Of a DNA stretch of 64,000 bases, positions 10,680 through 21,429 are shown in pieces. A model generated the notes under the pieces. The model did not search any database and had not been told where the DNA came from. It worked only from the letters and a program-made list of their open reading frames with translations. The stretch is taken from assembly GCA_024449915.1 (NCBI GenBank), contig JAMZAV010000098.1:62001-126000 (forward strand), in the 5' to 3' direction. Position 1 is the first letter of the stretch. Each line of letters starts with the position of its first letter. The position numbers were made by a program, and so were the translations under genes. The stretch comes from Sweltsa coloradensis. Lineage: Eukaryota > Arthropoda > Insecta > Plecoptera > Chloroperlidae.

Positions 10680-11995
10680 CTTCTTCTTCTCAAATGCCCA
10701 CATGTGGCCTATGATGCCATCATGCTTGATCTAGTCAACCAGTAGAGACGAGCCTTCCTTTCCTCCTTCTTTATGCCGTTAGGCATTGCGTCACGCTCAT
10801 TTGCCAGACTGGCACAAGTGTACAGATGTCTCGTCATGTTCACCATCTCCACACAATCTGCAGGTACTGGTTTAAGACGCACCTATTCGGTGCAGATGCT
10901 TCCCTAGCAGGTCATGTTGTGTCTTTAACCTGAACTGTGCTGTTTCTGTTCGTCTATCATATATTTTGTTGGGTCTTCTTGGCTGCGTGGTGTACTCCTG
11001 CCATGGTTTGTCTTGTCCCTTTTCCATCCATTCTTATCTAGTTTTCTTGGAAGCTGCAGCATTTACATGGGCTTTAACTGAGCTAAGTTAACGGTTTGTT
11101 CTGTTGTAGCATTTTGCTACCTTGCTTAGCTAAGAAGTCCACTTTCTCATTGCCATATACATTACAGTGTGATGGTATCCACTGTCCATTGTAGCTTAAT
11201 TACTTTGTTTGCATTGTGCAGTCTTAAGATTTGTAGTTTGCACTGCCTTACCACAGAATCTGCCACTTCCTTGTTGACTATGGCTAGTATTGCTGCTTTC
11301 GAGTCTGTTAAAATTGCAATTTTATCACTGCGACAGTCTTTAACTTTGTACAGGGCTTTAAGAATAGTAGTCATTTCACTGTCATAGCAGCTACCATTTT
11401 TCCCCGCAGGGTGAGATTCTTCAAATTCTCTGCAATATATGCCTGCCCCAGCTTGGCCTTCACCTGGGGTAGCCGAGCCATCTGTGTAAATGTGTAGCCA
11501 ATCCTTTTCCGGGTAGTTCTTATGTATGTGAGTTATTGTTAGTTGTCTCAACTCTTTTTCTATGTAGGATGCCTTTGTCCTACCCAGTCCATCCACTGTC
11601 AGTTCATGAAAGACGTCTGGTATATGGCAATGTTTATATTTTGTAGGAGGATGTTTTCTCTCTCTGTGTTTTAATTGCCCGATGAGACCTTCCTTCACCT
11701 CTTTCACTGCTGTAATGAATGTTTTTTGTGTCTTGAGATGTTGGTGGGGTTCTCTATCCCATTCCAGCCGGTCTAGTCTTATCAGCTTCTTATGCAGGCT
11801 ACTGCTGAACTGTTTCTTCTGGCCTCCAGGGGTGGTATGTTAGTTTTAGCTTCCGTGGCAACAATTGGAGTTGACTTAACACCTCCTGTGATTATTCTGA
11901 GGGCTTGATTTTGTATTGTTTGGCTCCTTTGGTCGACGTTATAAGTAGAGAATTGCCATATTCTAGAAGAGGTCGCACGTATGTTTTATATGTGG
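10680..11995 (-). pseudogene. RNase H-bearing LINE fragment
   Basis: The minus strand reads, 5' to 3', a linker (QNQALRIITGGVKSTPI, about 11870-11960), then an open stretch at 11162-11707 with an RNase H domain, then GNEKVDFLAKQGSK near 11100-11150, then a CCHC-like knuckle CRLCGDGEHDETSVHLC near 10810-10866. RNase H motifs are visible: IYTDGSA (Asp), SEMTTILKAL (Glu), ILTDSKAAI (Asp) and the later VDFLAK (Asp). An RNase H domain followed by a zinc knuckle is the 3' part of ORF2 in I/R1/jockey-group LINEs. The frame is broken near 11160 and the reverse transcriptase is missing. A second copy of the 3' part is at 47650-47870. Confidence 0.7.
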
Positions 11996-12434
11996 TTTTT
12001 AGGACAACAATAATAACACTTTCATTTAATTGTCACCTTCTAATTTCTATTATTTTCTAAAAGAGATAACCTAACCTAAGCGGAATTTTGAGACAAAAAA
12101 CACAAACGAGTAGGTACCCAACGACTCATTTCATTACCCGGGTTTTTTCAAGGGCGGGTATCCGGTACACAGCCCTACTGGTGCGCAAGTAATTTACTTC
12201 GATATAGTGATGCTATATATTTACGTCCAATTATTACAAAGACTTGTCCTTTTTCTATGGAATGTGTAAACAATCATCATAATATTATGTTTTCTTCACC
12301 AATATTTTTCTTTTTGTAGCCATTTACAGCTGCAATTTACTGCAGACAGAATGTGAGAATCTTTATTGTCAAATGGACACTACCTACGTTATGTATTCTA
12401 TCTTGTCCTAACTCGTCAACTTCAATGTTTGCAG
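11996..12434. other. Region upstream of the KMT2C/D exons
   Basis: It holds a solitary TIR-like end (GGTACACAGCCCTA, about 12162-12175) without a visible partner, and an AT-rich run to the candidate splice acceptor at 12434. I see no PHD-finger exon here. Confidence 0.35.
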
Positions 12435-12569
12435 AAGCCCAATGCCATGGATATGCCTCTTCAAAGTTCAATGGTACATCAGCCGTTGAATGAAAGTTCG
12501 TGCTCGAAGTTCTTCAACATGAGCCGAGAAGTTCTACAATCCAACAAAGTAGATGTAGGATTAGCCTTT
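12435..12569 (+). CDS. Candidate upstream exon of the KMT2C/D gene
   Basis: A pyrimidine-containing acceptor (TGTTTGCAG) ends at 12434 and a strong donor (TTT|GTAAGT) follows 12569. The frame between them is open and has ATG at 12447 in a good context (GCCATGG), giving MDMPLQSSMVHQPLNESSC and onward. It ends in phase 0, and the large exon beginning at 12731 also opens in phase 0, so the two join without a shift across a 161-bp intron. Whether translation starts here or in an exon further left is unknown. The peptide has no recognisable domain. The exon call is inferred from splice signals and frame only. Confidence 0.5.
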
Positions 12570-12730
12570 GTAAGTTTTTAAATGTTGTCTAGAACTGCTG
12601 TTTTGGGACAAGCAGCTCACAGTTCAATCCCTCTAAAAATACCTCTTAGTTAATTATAGTCTTGAATAGAAGTCAGTCTTCGAATTTGAAATCTGTGCAA
12701 AAACGCTTCCAAATCTAACCATCTCACTAG

Positions 12731-15700
12731 AAGAGACAGACGGTATATTTGCACATGCTTCCATCAAGTCAATTTGTTAAGAAGCAGTCGTCAGAATCTA
12801 CTGTTGCAACATGCAAACATGTTGCCGACAATCCCCTTCAGGTGAGTAGTCGTAGGCCTACTCTGTCGAGCAAGGTGTCACTTGTGAAAGGCAAGCACTG
12901 TCACATTCCGCTCACCGCTTCTACCCTCCCTCGATACGAGAATGTGAGATTAGGGCTTAGGGGTGGCTCCCCCATGTGGCCGGCAGGGGGCGGCAACAAC
13001 CGAGAGCCCTGGACCTCGGACCAGAAACAGCCGGCGGGGAGAGAGCCCGAGGCTGGGCGCAGGCAAGGCTCGAAGGGTAGGGGAAGCATAGGCTCGGACA
13101 AGAATGTTTCCGATACGTTCGTGCCCGGCGGTAGCAGCTTGGAAGATTTAGCCACTGCCAGAGCGAAGGTGGCGTCTTTAGTGGCGGCCGATTACAATGA
13201 TTTCGATGACGAAAACTCCCAACTTACGCCTCCTGACCCCAAGAACGGCGGAAGAAATCCCTCGCTTGACGTCGAGATCTCGAGTGAACTAGAGCTGCTC
13301 GCCGAATCGGAGAACATTGTGATCGTAGACCACATGTCGGACGACAACATCGTGGCGGGCTCTGACGTGATCGAAGAATGCATCATATCTACGTCAAACA
13401 TTGATCTCGTCGACATCAAAGAGAAAATTGAACAGGTTGTCGAAGAGGACGAGCAACATGTTGTAATGATGATTGAGGAAAACACTCTTACTGCTTCTTT
13501 TTCAGTTGAACAAAGAGATAAGCTGATGAGCAAAACTATTGTGAGAAAGTTGAAACCTGTAGAGGATTCCGAAGCTGTTAGCATGTTGGCAGTTGGAGAA
13601 AACGATTCAAGTGTGCATTCTAACGAGGGGGCAATGGTTAAATCTAGTAGCGATAGTGATGTGCAAGGAGAAAGTCAGTCAGTGGATGCTAGCCCTTCAG
13701 ATCCAGTTGCACAGACACCTTCTCTGTCAGTAGTCGTGGATGCAGACACCAGCAATACTGCCAATACACCATCTATGATTGATTCTCAAGGTGCTATGAA
13801 TTTGGTTCAAAAGCATACTAATAAAGAAGTAATAGATACTGCATCAAATAATGAAGTGAAAATCGATGCTAAAGTTGTGGCTGATTCATTTGAAAACAAT
13901 TCTGTATTGGAGGATCTTGAAATGGATATTGAAAATGAAAATAGTGTTTTGGATCTCAGCACAACTGTTCAAGACTGCACCAAGGAAGAAGCAGAGGGTG
14001 AGTGTGTTGCACGCAAGCTGGAAGAAGGCAATACAAGTAGGCAAGTCGCAAGTTCCCAACAAACCCCAGCAATACCCTTGCCAGTAAATAAAGCCTTAAA
14101 GGGTGTTGGTCAAATGTTGCTGGTGGCCGATTCTCCCGAATCTCCGGACCAACAAGAGATGAATATTGATCCGTCGCCAGAACCATTGTATCACGAGTTT
14201 GATTCAATGTTTAATAAGATGGGTCAAGGGACCGAAAACTTGACATTGCCATCAGCGAAACACAGAGAGATCTTTACAACTCATCTGCCCAAAGATACTT
14301 CTGTTTCGGTACGTGCCAAAGAAAGTATTTCTGCATTACTGAAAGAAGAGCCGAAAAAGTATGTCGAATCCAACGCCAGTGTTGTTTCTCTGAGTGGCAG
14401 TCGTGGTGTGTCTTGTGTCCCGGTACGGCCGGCAGCTGCTTGCCCTACCAAGTCCAAACCCAGTACAAACATAGATACTTTTGTAGCAAAACCAACTCTA
14501 TCTGAACAACAAAGCTTCATCGTATCTCGTGGTGCCGTGAGTATTAGTTTACTGGATCCCTCTGCTTCTTCATCCATCGCAAGCCCATGCATAAGCAAGT
14601 CATCTGCTAATAAATCCGATAAAGGTTTAAGTGATGTGGTATCAATACAGAGGCGTAAAAAATCGGAGCAACCTACGCATAAAGAGAAGACTGTGGTTGC
14701 TACGGAAACGTCGGTTGTGCCCGTTTATCCTGGTGACCAATGTTTGCCAATTGCATCTGATTCTGGACATTCATCTCCAACAACTAGTGCAATGAATCTA
14801 GGCCTGCCTAGTCTTGTTTGCAGTACATTGAGTACAGTCACCATAAGTGTTATTACCACCACCCCAAAAGCTTCCTCTCAGCTGCCTACCGATCCACCCA
14901 CTTCTGCGTCCTATTCAACTTCTAAGGAAACACAACCCGCCTCAAGTTATACAATCAAGAACACTCCGGGTGCTAGAAGCAAAGCTGAATCTCCGTCAAC
15001 CACCCAGTCTTTGCAAGCAGCGATCTCAACTTCAGTGCCTTCTAGCAGCGCTTGTACTCTGTCGGTTATAAATGCGGGGGAAACGTACGTACCACTCACA
15101 GGTATAGCCTCGACGGCACAAGTATCTCAACTGCTTAACTTGCCGGCGAGAAGTCTACAAACTCTGATCGAAAACAACCAATTGTTTAAGAGTTGCCCTT
15201 CACCCTCTCAAAGCCGTAATGTTTCCGTTTCTAGTACGCAATCTGTAGGTGAGCCTATTTTTAGCGCACACGAAGGCACGGGGACAAAATCGCAGCATGT
15301 GCCGATGGAAATTCAAGCAGGGCCAAAATCTAGCGAAACAAGAGAAGATGAGTCTTCCCAACCACACACTATGCCTATGCACTATCAAAGCAGGAACAGC
15401 GAAGGTACTTCACATTTGGGCGGAAAGACTAAAACAATGCCTGGTTTTGATGTCACTTCCAAATTTCTAGATCAAAGTAAATCAACCATAGAACAAAATA
15501 GCCCAGTTAATGTAACCAAAACAACGAGCCAAGTTCATCCCCAAATTGTGTCCGTATTAGAATCTCGATTAATGTCCTCATCTGAATACAGCTACCAACA
15601 GATGCCAGTGACGACTAGTAATGCAGGCTCTTTGCAAGCTGGTAATACATCAATAAGAGCTATTCCTTCACAGACGTCGTACTCTCGTCAAGTGCCCAAC

Positions 15701-18700
15701 ACTGCCACAAATACTGGTGGAATGACTACTTGTACTACAAGCATTGTTACTAATCTAATCCAAAACATTTCAAGTCAATCAACGGTTAGTGTTGCCAAGG
15801 GGAACACAGGCATGGCTTCCCAACAATCCTCCTCCTTAATTCCACCATTACATATTAAAGAAGAAAAGATGGACGATAATCTTCCGTCTTCGTTACCCGA
15901 CATTTTGATCAGCTCCAAGATCTCTCCGTCGAACAGATTAGAAGAATCACAAAATGTTCTCCTGAAACAGCTGTTGCAAAACACCGGATGCGCTCAAACC
16001 CAGAGCACAATATCGGTGCCGTCTTTGGAAGCGCAATTAGCGCAGCCCGTGCCTTCTACTCCGTCTGCATTGTTGTCTCCGTTGCTGTTGGATACCGTGC
16101 CCCCCGCGAAACCAGAGGTTTCTCCAGTTCAGAGAGCATGCATGCCGGTATCTAGGACGCCCAGTAGGGAGGACGTGTTCTCACCCCTTCCCTCCCCCAA
16201 GAGGGAAGCTCCCCCACCGCCGATCTTGACCACAACCCCCCAGGCTTCACCGCGCAGGGAGGCTCCACCGTTACTCCCATCGCCCAAACGGGAGGCGCCA
16301 CTCTTGTTGGTGTCTCCCAAACGAGAGGCTCCGCCCCCTCAAGCTCCACCCCCTCAAGCTCCGCCCCCTCAGGCGTCGCCCAAACAAGAACCATCACCTG
16401 GGGCGTCGCCATCATCGTTCATGTCGCCTAAGAGGGAGATTCCACTCCCGCAGGCATCTCCCAATAATCAGATGCAACTCGGGCTTATTGAGATCAAAAA
16501 GGAAGTCATGGAAGAGAGCGAACGAAAAGCGGAACTAGGACATATTCCAGATCAGTCCCCTTCGGATATAAAAAAGATGAAGCGTAGGCAGTATCAGCAG
16601 AAGCGCAGGCAAAGCCAGGGTAAGGAAGCAATCGGAGGACCTTCGAAGAAGCGCCAGAAGAAGGTCACGACCGTGGAGGAAGATTGGGATACTTATATGG
16701 AGAATTTAATGCAGAATCTTCAACAGCTTCCTTCGATACATGTCCAAGAACCTTCCCTCCCGTCTAATCCTATCGTAGGCATCATCTTCGGTGCGGGTGA
16801 TCTTACAAAGTTAGCCGATGGTAATTCTTCTGGCTTGGGTGAGTTGCACGGCACTTATGGCAACGCTAACCTCTTTCAAGTGTCTGACTACTACGACTCG
16901 AAGCCATTTGGACCGTGCATTCCCTTACCTCCGCCTCTCCCCATCTCCACTCAAAGGGGTTTCTACGATCAGGAGTTTGCGCCGCTCAAGTTTGGCAACG
17001 ATTCCGAAGATAAGAAGAACGATGCGCCGGCTCGCGATTTCGATTCTCCGCAATCTGTGATCAGCTCTTCGTCGCCCGAGTGTCTTTTCTCGGACACGCC
17101 CATCATGTTCCCTGGACTCCGGCTTATTAATCCGGATTCCGACGAGGAAGATAGCCGTGTGCACATGAGTTCGCCAGTTCTCCCACTTCTCGCCCCGGTG
17201 CCCATCCGACTAATGCCCATTATCAAAGAAGTAGAAGACATTGGAAAAGAAAATAAGGGTTCTCTGGAAGACTCCCAACTGAAGTTACGACCTTTAACAG
17301 GAATTCCCTTACGCGATTCCGGTAATGTCGCTGTCACGTTGACACTCTCTTCTGCCGCTGCTGACGACATTGTAGGTGTGTTAAGGGACCTCGCCAACTT
17401 CCTGCATATTCCTCCTCCAAGTAGCTATCAGATCGTGGAGAGAACCAACACCCCTCCCAGCCAGAAACTTGGTCTTTACCGTTGCAAGGGAAAGGACGGA
17501 AAGGAGGGAGCACCTATCGACATCCAGAGCATCTTAAATGGTGAAGCTAAATTTTGTCGTCATTGCGACGTGGTTATTTTAAACAACTCTATTAAGAAGA
17601 AGGTGTCCGATTTGCCTTTTCTTGCCAAGGAAGATATACCTGATAATGAAGACTTTCTTAACTTCTGCAGCACTTCGTGTTATATGCAGTTTGCATTGAT
17701 GCACCGCTTACCAAGCATTACCCAGGATAAAGCAGCTGCCACCGTAGACCATCTGTGCCAATCAGAAATCTCTGTAAAGGCCACTAAGATCAAAGAAGAG
17801 GTGAAAAAGAACGATGAGCAGAATAATAAATCGTTGCGTTCTAGTTTGTTCGAAAAAGGAGTCGAGATTGAGAAACCGCCCGCAGAAATTTTGCCCGAAC
17901 CTGGCACTAAAAAAGTGAAAAATGTCGGCTATAAGACCTGGAGTCCAGGTGCCCTCCAGCCAGCAAAGAAAATGAAAAAGACCACCGACCGAGAGATGAC
18001 GGAATTGCTCTTCCGCATGGGGATAACGGTTATGCCTCCTAAGATTCCAGAAGACACTAGATTGTGTATTTTCTGCCATCACATTGGGGACGGCATTGCC
18101 GACGGACCAGCTAGACTTCTTAATTACGATGTCGACAGGTGGGTTCACTTAAACTGTGCGCTTTGGTCAGACGACGTGTACGAAACGGTGAACGGGGCGC
18201 TTATGAATCTCGACAATGCACTTAAGCAAAGTCTTACAACAAGCTGTGTGACGTGTCACAAAAACGGGGCGTCGATTCGTTGCTTTAAGTTGCGGTGTTC
18301 CAACGTTTATCATCTGAGTTGTGCCGTTAAATCCGAGTGCGTCTTCTTCAAGAACAAGACAATGTACTGCACTGCGCACATACCCAAAAACGAGAAGGAT
18401 AATGAACTGACGACCCTGGCCGTGTTTCGCCGTGTGTACGTGGACCGCGACGAGAACCGGCAAGTGGCTTCGGTGATGCATCGCAGCGATCACAATCACC
18501 TGATGCGAGTGGGTTCGCTCATCTTCCTGAATGTTGGGCAGCTCCTCCCTCACCAGTTGCAGGCGTTCCATACCGTCAACTGCATCTACCCGATTGGCTA
18601 CAAGATTGTGCGCTTCTATTGGAGCATGCGAGTGCACAACAAACGCTGTCGTTACGTCTGTACTATCCACGACGTTGCGGGCCGACCAGAATTCAGGGTT

Positions 18701-19600
18701 CTTGTCCAAGAACCGAACCAGGACGATTTAGAACTGAGGGATTCCTCTCCGAAAGCTGTTTGGGCTCGTATCCTCGAACCAATGGCATTAATGCGTAAAG
18801 AAATGTGCGGCATCCAAGTGTTCCCTCGTTTTGTTTCGGGCGAGGACCTGTTTGGGCTGACCGAGCCTGCAATTGTACGCATCTTAGAAAGTCTTCCTGG
18901 CGTAGAATCGATGAATGACTATCGCTTCAAGTATGGACGCAACCCCCTTCTTGAGCTACCCCTTGCTGTTAACCCGACCGGCTCGGCTAGATCCGAGCCT
19001 AAACTACGTATTGCCTACCCGTGGAAGAGACCACACACTCAGCGCACCGCCACCTCATCAAGACCGGTGTTTGTACCCACAGCCACAGTCGCCGGGGAAG
19101 CAGCCTGTCCGTATTCCAAACAGTTTGTACATTCAAAGAGCTCACAGTACAAAAAGATGAAGCAGGATTGGAGGAATAATGTTTATCTAGCGAGGTCGAA
19201 GATTCAAGGGCTCGGATTGTACGCTGCACGAGACCTAGAACGCCATACGATGGTCATCGAGTATATTGGCGAAGTTATTCGTACAGAGCTCTCCGAACTT
19301 CGAGAGAAACTTTACGAGGCAAGGAACCGTGGGATTTACATGTTTCGTTTGGATGAAGAACGAGTAGTGGATGCTACGTTATCCGGCGGCCTAGCTCGCT
19401 ATATCAACCATTCCTGCAACCCGAACTGCGTTGCGGAGATCGTCGAAGTGGATCGTGATCTGCGCATCATCATCTTCGCTAAGAAGCGGATATCTAGAGG
19501 GGAGGAGCTGGCTTACGATTACAAATTCGACATCGAAGATGACCAGCATAAAATTCCGTGTAATTGTGGAGCTGCAAACTGCAAGAAGTGGATGAATTAA
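12731..19600 (+). CDS. KMT2C/D-type (trithorax-related) histone H3K4 methyltransferase, C-terminal half, mega-exon
   Basis: This is the catalytic subunit of a nuclear COMPASS-like complex; family members methylate H3K4 at enhancers. Counting from ATG 12755 (2281 aa): a long Ser/Thr-rich disordered region; a nuclear-receptor box LKQLL at 1070-1074; an SPKREAP-rich repeat at about 1146-1236; a basic patch KKMKRRQYQQKRRQ near 1280; a small Cys cluster (FCRHC, FCSTSCY) at about 1599-1648; an extended PHD (LCIFCHHIGDGIADGPARL) at 1770-1879; FYRN at 1916-1971; FYRC at 1977-2073; a WDR5-binding WIN motif GSARSEP with Arg2079; SET at 2140-2264 with YIGEVIR, RYINHSCNPNC and GEELAYDYKF; and post-SET CNCGAANCKKWMN at the stop. 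The ePHD and SET wording is KMT2C/D-Trr type, not KMT2A/B. The frame is open upstream to a stop at 12728-12730, where CACTAG offers an acceptor. There is no N-terminal PHD cluster. All key residues are present, so it looks functional. Confidence 0.93.
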   Translation, partial: KRQTVYLHMLPSSQFVKKQSSESTVATCKHVADNPLQVSSRRPTLSSKVSLVKGKHCHIPLTASTLPRYENVRLGLRGGSPMWPAGGGNNREPWTSDQKQPAGREPEAGRRQGSKGRGSIGSDKNVSDTFVPGGSSLEDLATARAKVASLVAADYNDFDDENSQLTPPDPKNGGRNPSLDVEISSELELLAESENIVIVDHMSDDNIVAGSDVIEECIISTSNIDLVDIKEKIEQVVEEDEQHVVMMIEENTLTASFSVEQRDKLMSKTIVRKLKPVEDSEAVSMLAVGENDSSVHSNEGAMVKSSSDSDVQGESQSVDASPSDPVAQTPSLSVVVDADTSNTANTPSMIDSQGAMNLVQKHTNKEVIDTASNNEVKIDAKVVADSFENNSVLEDLEMDIENENSVLDLSTTVQDCTKEEAEGECVARKLEEGNTSRQVASSQQTPAIPLPVNKALKGVGQMLLVADSPESPDQQEMNIDPSPEPLYHEFDSMFNKMGQGTENLTLPSAKHREIFTTHLPKDTSVSVRAKESISALLKEEPKKYVESNASVVSLSGSRGVSCVPVRPAAACPTKSKPSTNIDTFVAKPTLSEQQSFIVSRGAVSISLLDPSASSSIASPCISKSSANKSDKGLSDVVSIQRRKKSEQPTHKEKTVVATETSVVPVYPGDQCLPIASDSGHSSPTTSAMNLGLPSLVCSTLSTVTISVITTTPKASSQLPTDPPTSASYSTSKETQPASSYTIKNTPGARSKAESPSTTQSLQAAISTSVPSSSACTLSVINAGETYVPLTGIASTAQVSQLLNLPARSLQTLIENNQLFKSCPSPSQSRNVSVSSTQSVGEPIFSAHEGTGTKSQHVPMEIQAGPKSSETREDESSQPHTMPMHYQSRNSEGTSHLGGKTKTMPGFDVTSKFLDQSKSTIEQNSPVNVTKTTSQVHPQIVSVLESRLMSSSEYSYQQMPVTTSNAGSLQAGNTSIRAIPSQTSYSRQVPNTATNTGGMTTCTTSIVTNLIQNISSQSTVSVAKGNTGMASQQSSSLIPPLHIKEEKMDDNLPSSLPDILISSKISPSNRLEESQNVLLKQLLQNTGCAQTQSTISVPSLEAQLAQPVPSTPSALLSPLLLDTVPPAKPEVSPVQRACMPVSRTPSREDVFSPLPSPKREAPPPPILTTTPQASPRREAPPLLPSPKREAPLLLVSPKREAPPPQAPPPQAPPPQASPKQEPSPGASPSSFMSPKREIPLPQASPNNQMQLGLIEIKKEVMEESERKAELGHIPDQSPSDIKKMKRRQYQQKRRQSQGKEAIGGPSKKRQKKVTTVEEDWDTYMENLMQNLQQLPSIHVQEPSLPSNPIVGIIFGAGDLTKLADGNSSGLGELHGTYGNANLFQVSDYYDSKPFGPCIPLPPPLPISTQRGFYDQEFAPLKFGNDSEDKKNDAPARDFDSPQSVISSSSPECLFSDTPIMFPGLRLINPDSDEEDSRVHMSSPVLPLLAPVPIRLMPIIKEVEDIGKENKGSLEDSQLKLRPLTGIPLRDSGNVAVTLTLSSAAADDIVGVLRDLANFLHIPPPSSYQIVERTNTPPSQKLGLYRCKGKDGKEGAPIDIQSILNGEAKFCRHCDVVILNNSIKKKVSDLPFLAKEDIPDNEDFLNFCSTSCYMQFALMHRLPSITQDKAAATVDHLCQSEISVKATKIKEEVKKNDEQNNKSLRSSLFEKGVEIEKPPAEILPEPGTKKVKNVGYKTWSPGALQPAKKMKKTTDREMTELLFRMGITVMPPKIPEDTRLCIFCHHIGDGIADGPARLLNYDVDRWVHLNCALWSDDVYETVNGALMNLDNALKQSLTTSCVTCHKNGASIRCFKLRCSNVYHLSCAVKSECVFFKNKTMYCTAHIPKNEKDNELTTLAVFRRVYVDRDENRQVASVMHRSDHNHLMRVGSLIFLNVGQLLPHQLQAFHTVNCIYPIGYKIVRFYWSMRVHNKRCRYVCTIHDVAGRPEFRVLVQEPNQDDLELRDSSPKAVWARILEPMALMRKEMCGIQVFPRFVSGEDLFGLTEPAIVRILESLPGVESMNDYRFKYGRNPLLELPLAVNPTGSARSEPKLRIAYPWKRPHTQRTATSSRPVFVPTATVAGEAACPYSKQFVHSKSSQYKKMKQDWRNNVYLARSKIQGLGLYAARDLERHTMVIEYIGEVIRTELSELREKLYEARNRGIYMFRLDEERVVDATLSGGLARYINHSCNPNCVAEIVEVDRDLRIIIFAKKRISRGEELAYDYKFDIEDDQHKIPCNCGAANCKKWMN

Positions 19601-20430
19601 AACACATGCGAACCATATTCCTACGTAGTTATATCATCAGTGCCGTAAGACTAAGTAAGTTTGATCTAGATTCTAGATGGAAAAGAAACCGCCAGTGCCA
19701 CTCTCATGTGTTTCTTTATGATTCAACTAGTTTGCCATCAAACCCATTTCTGATGATAAAATGTTTGAGCACATCTATTTAAAGATCAGAAAGCTCAACA
19801 GGCTGTGAGCAGTTGGCTTGTCTGGATTTGTGTCAGTTTACTATATCATTTCTAAAAGCTAAAAACATTGAAAGTAGCAAAAAATAGTGTGTTAAGTAGG
19901 AGAGTGAATGGAATTGGTCAGCACTCAGTGACAGTGAGTTAATATAATATTGTTACCATATACAAATACCCTAATCTTTCATACAATGATTTTCCGGTGT
20001 CTATATGTTGATGCTTGATACATTTTACGTCTTTTATTTTAAATCAAGATTTTTATTAAAAACAGTAGGCTTTTCTTAGTCTGTTCAGAGTTTGTCAGAT
20101 TATGTTTTCTTACTACATCCTCTTTATGTGTTTGTATTTGTTTTTCTTTGGATATACTTTTTTATAAAATCTTTTATTGTGTTCATTTTGAAGTGCTGTA
20201 CCTGATACTTTTGTCTAGGCCAAGGCTACATTTCCTGCAGTCATTGCTTTATAAACTTGTATACAGTTTCTGTTAAGATCTATTTTTAGCCACTTTCAGA
20301 ACTGCTATGTACTTACATTAAGTATTTTCATTTTGTGAACCATCCCCTTTTACAAATACCACAAAGTCCCATTGCTGTGTTGAAGTACATTTAAAATTGT
20401 AAAATAAAAGTATGTATAATTAATTACATT
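19601..20430 (+). other. Likely 3' UTR of the KMT2C/D gene
   Basis: AT-rich sequence with no long frame follows the stop codon. AATAAA at 20403-20408 is a plausible polyadenylation signal, giving a 3' UTR of about 0.8 kb. The end point is inferred from this signal alone; later signals are possible. Confidence 0.4.
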
Positions 20431-21429
20431 TCTAGTACTAGTAGGTAATAACCAGTAATATTTGAGTTGAGATTATGCCATTATATGCATAATCAGTGAT
20501 TTGTTTGTATCATAAAATTATGTAGCCTTTATATCGGAAAATGTGGATGGATAGTGTACAGTTCATCAGTTTGGAACAATTCACATTAACTTTTAGAACT
20601 GTACATTGTCAAGCAGATATCAAGAAATAGTTTTCAGTGCAAAGTAGCTGATTTAAATGAATTACACATCTTAATATTGTAGTTAATATGCTATGTATTT
20701 ACAAACATGGCACCATGTTCTGTTTTGGTGTGTTGTATTGAAACATGTTCAATACTGAATGAAAAAGCAAAATATTATGTTGTCTGTGCCATAGCAAAAA
20801 CCCTTTAAAAAGTATAAAACAAAAACAAAATACAAAGTACAACTATAAGGCATTTGCCTTCTGTTGCATAGAAGAAGCTAGCACTGTACCTAATGTTGAA
20901 GGAAAGTATTCTTGCCAGTACTTTTCTCAAGTTTATAACTGACCAAACACTGCAAAGTTCAAAATTTAAATTCTGGCAAAAAGGTTTGTAGGCATATTAG
21001 GTTTGGTGTCAATATCATCCTTCTTTTAGGGAAGTTTTCAAATCCCAATTATAATGTGCCTAATTGTGTATCTAGCTTCTGAAATCACTGTTACAAGAAT
21101 TATGTGTATACATATTATATTTTATCATGAAGGAAGCAATATCATTTATGTGCCACAAAGCTCATGTGTTCAAAGTTTTGCAACTCAGCTTTTACTGTCA
21201 TCACTGAATAATAATATGTTTGACGCGCGAAACAACCGCATACTTAGTGCATAAGAGAATAATTGGGACACTGACAAATCAACTACTGGATTTTTCTTGT
21301 TAAAGTACATCAAAAACAACTGGTTTGAAAGTTATGAAATATAATATGACAGGACAATACGCTAAACTCTGCGTTTGTTGGATTGGTTATATGTGCTGAG
21401 TCTCCACGGTACCGCGGATTTAATTTGTG
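20431..21429. other. Unannotated AT-rich DNA downstream of KMT2C/D
   Basis: No gene, RNA or repeat boundary is evident. It could be an extended 3' UTR, since the composition does not change at 20430. Confidence 0.35.

Noticed and set aside
12162..12175. A hAT-type element ending GGTACACAGCCCTA
   Set aside because: Only one end is visible; no mirrored TAGGGCTGTGTACC was found to its left, so the element cannot be bounded.
12901..19229. Many minus-strand and off-frame open frames over the KMT2C/D exon
   Set aside because: They are shadows of a GC-richer coding exon on the + strand and lack any domain wording.
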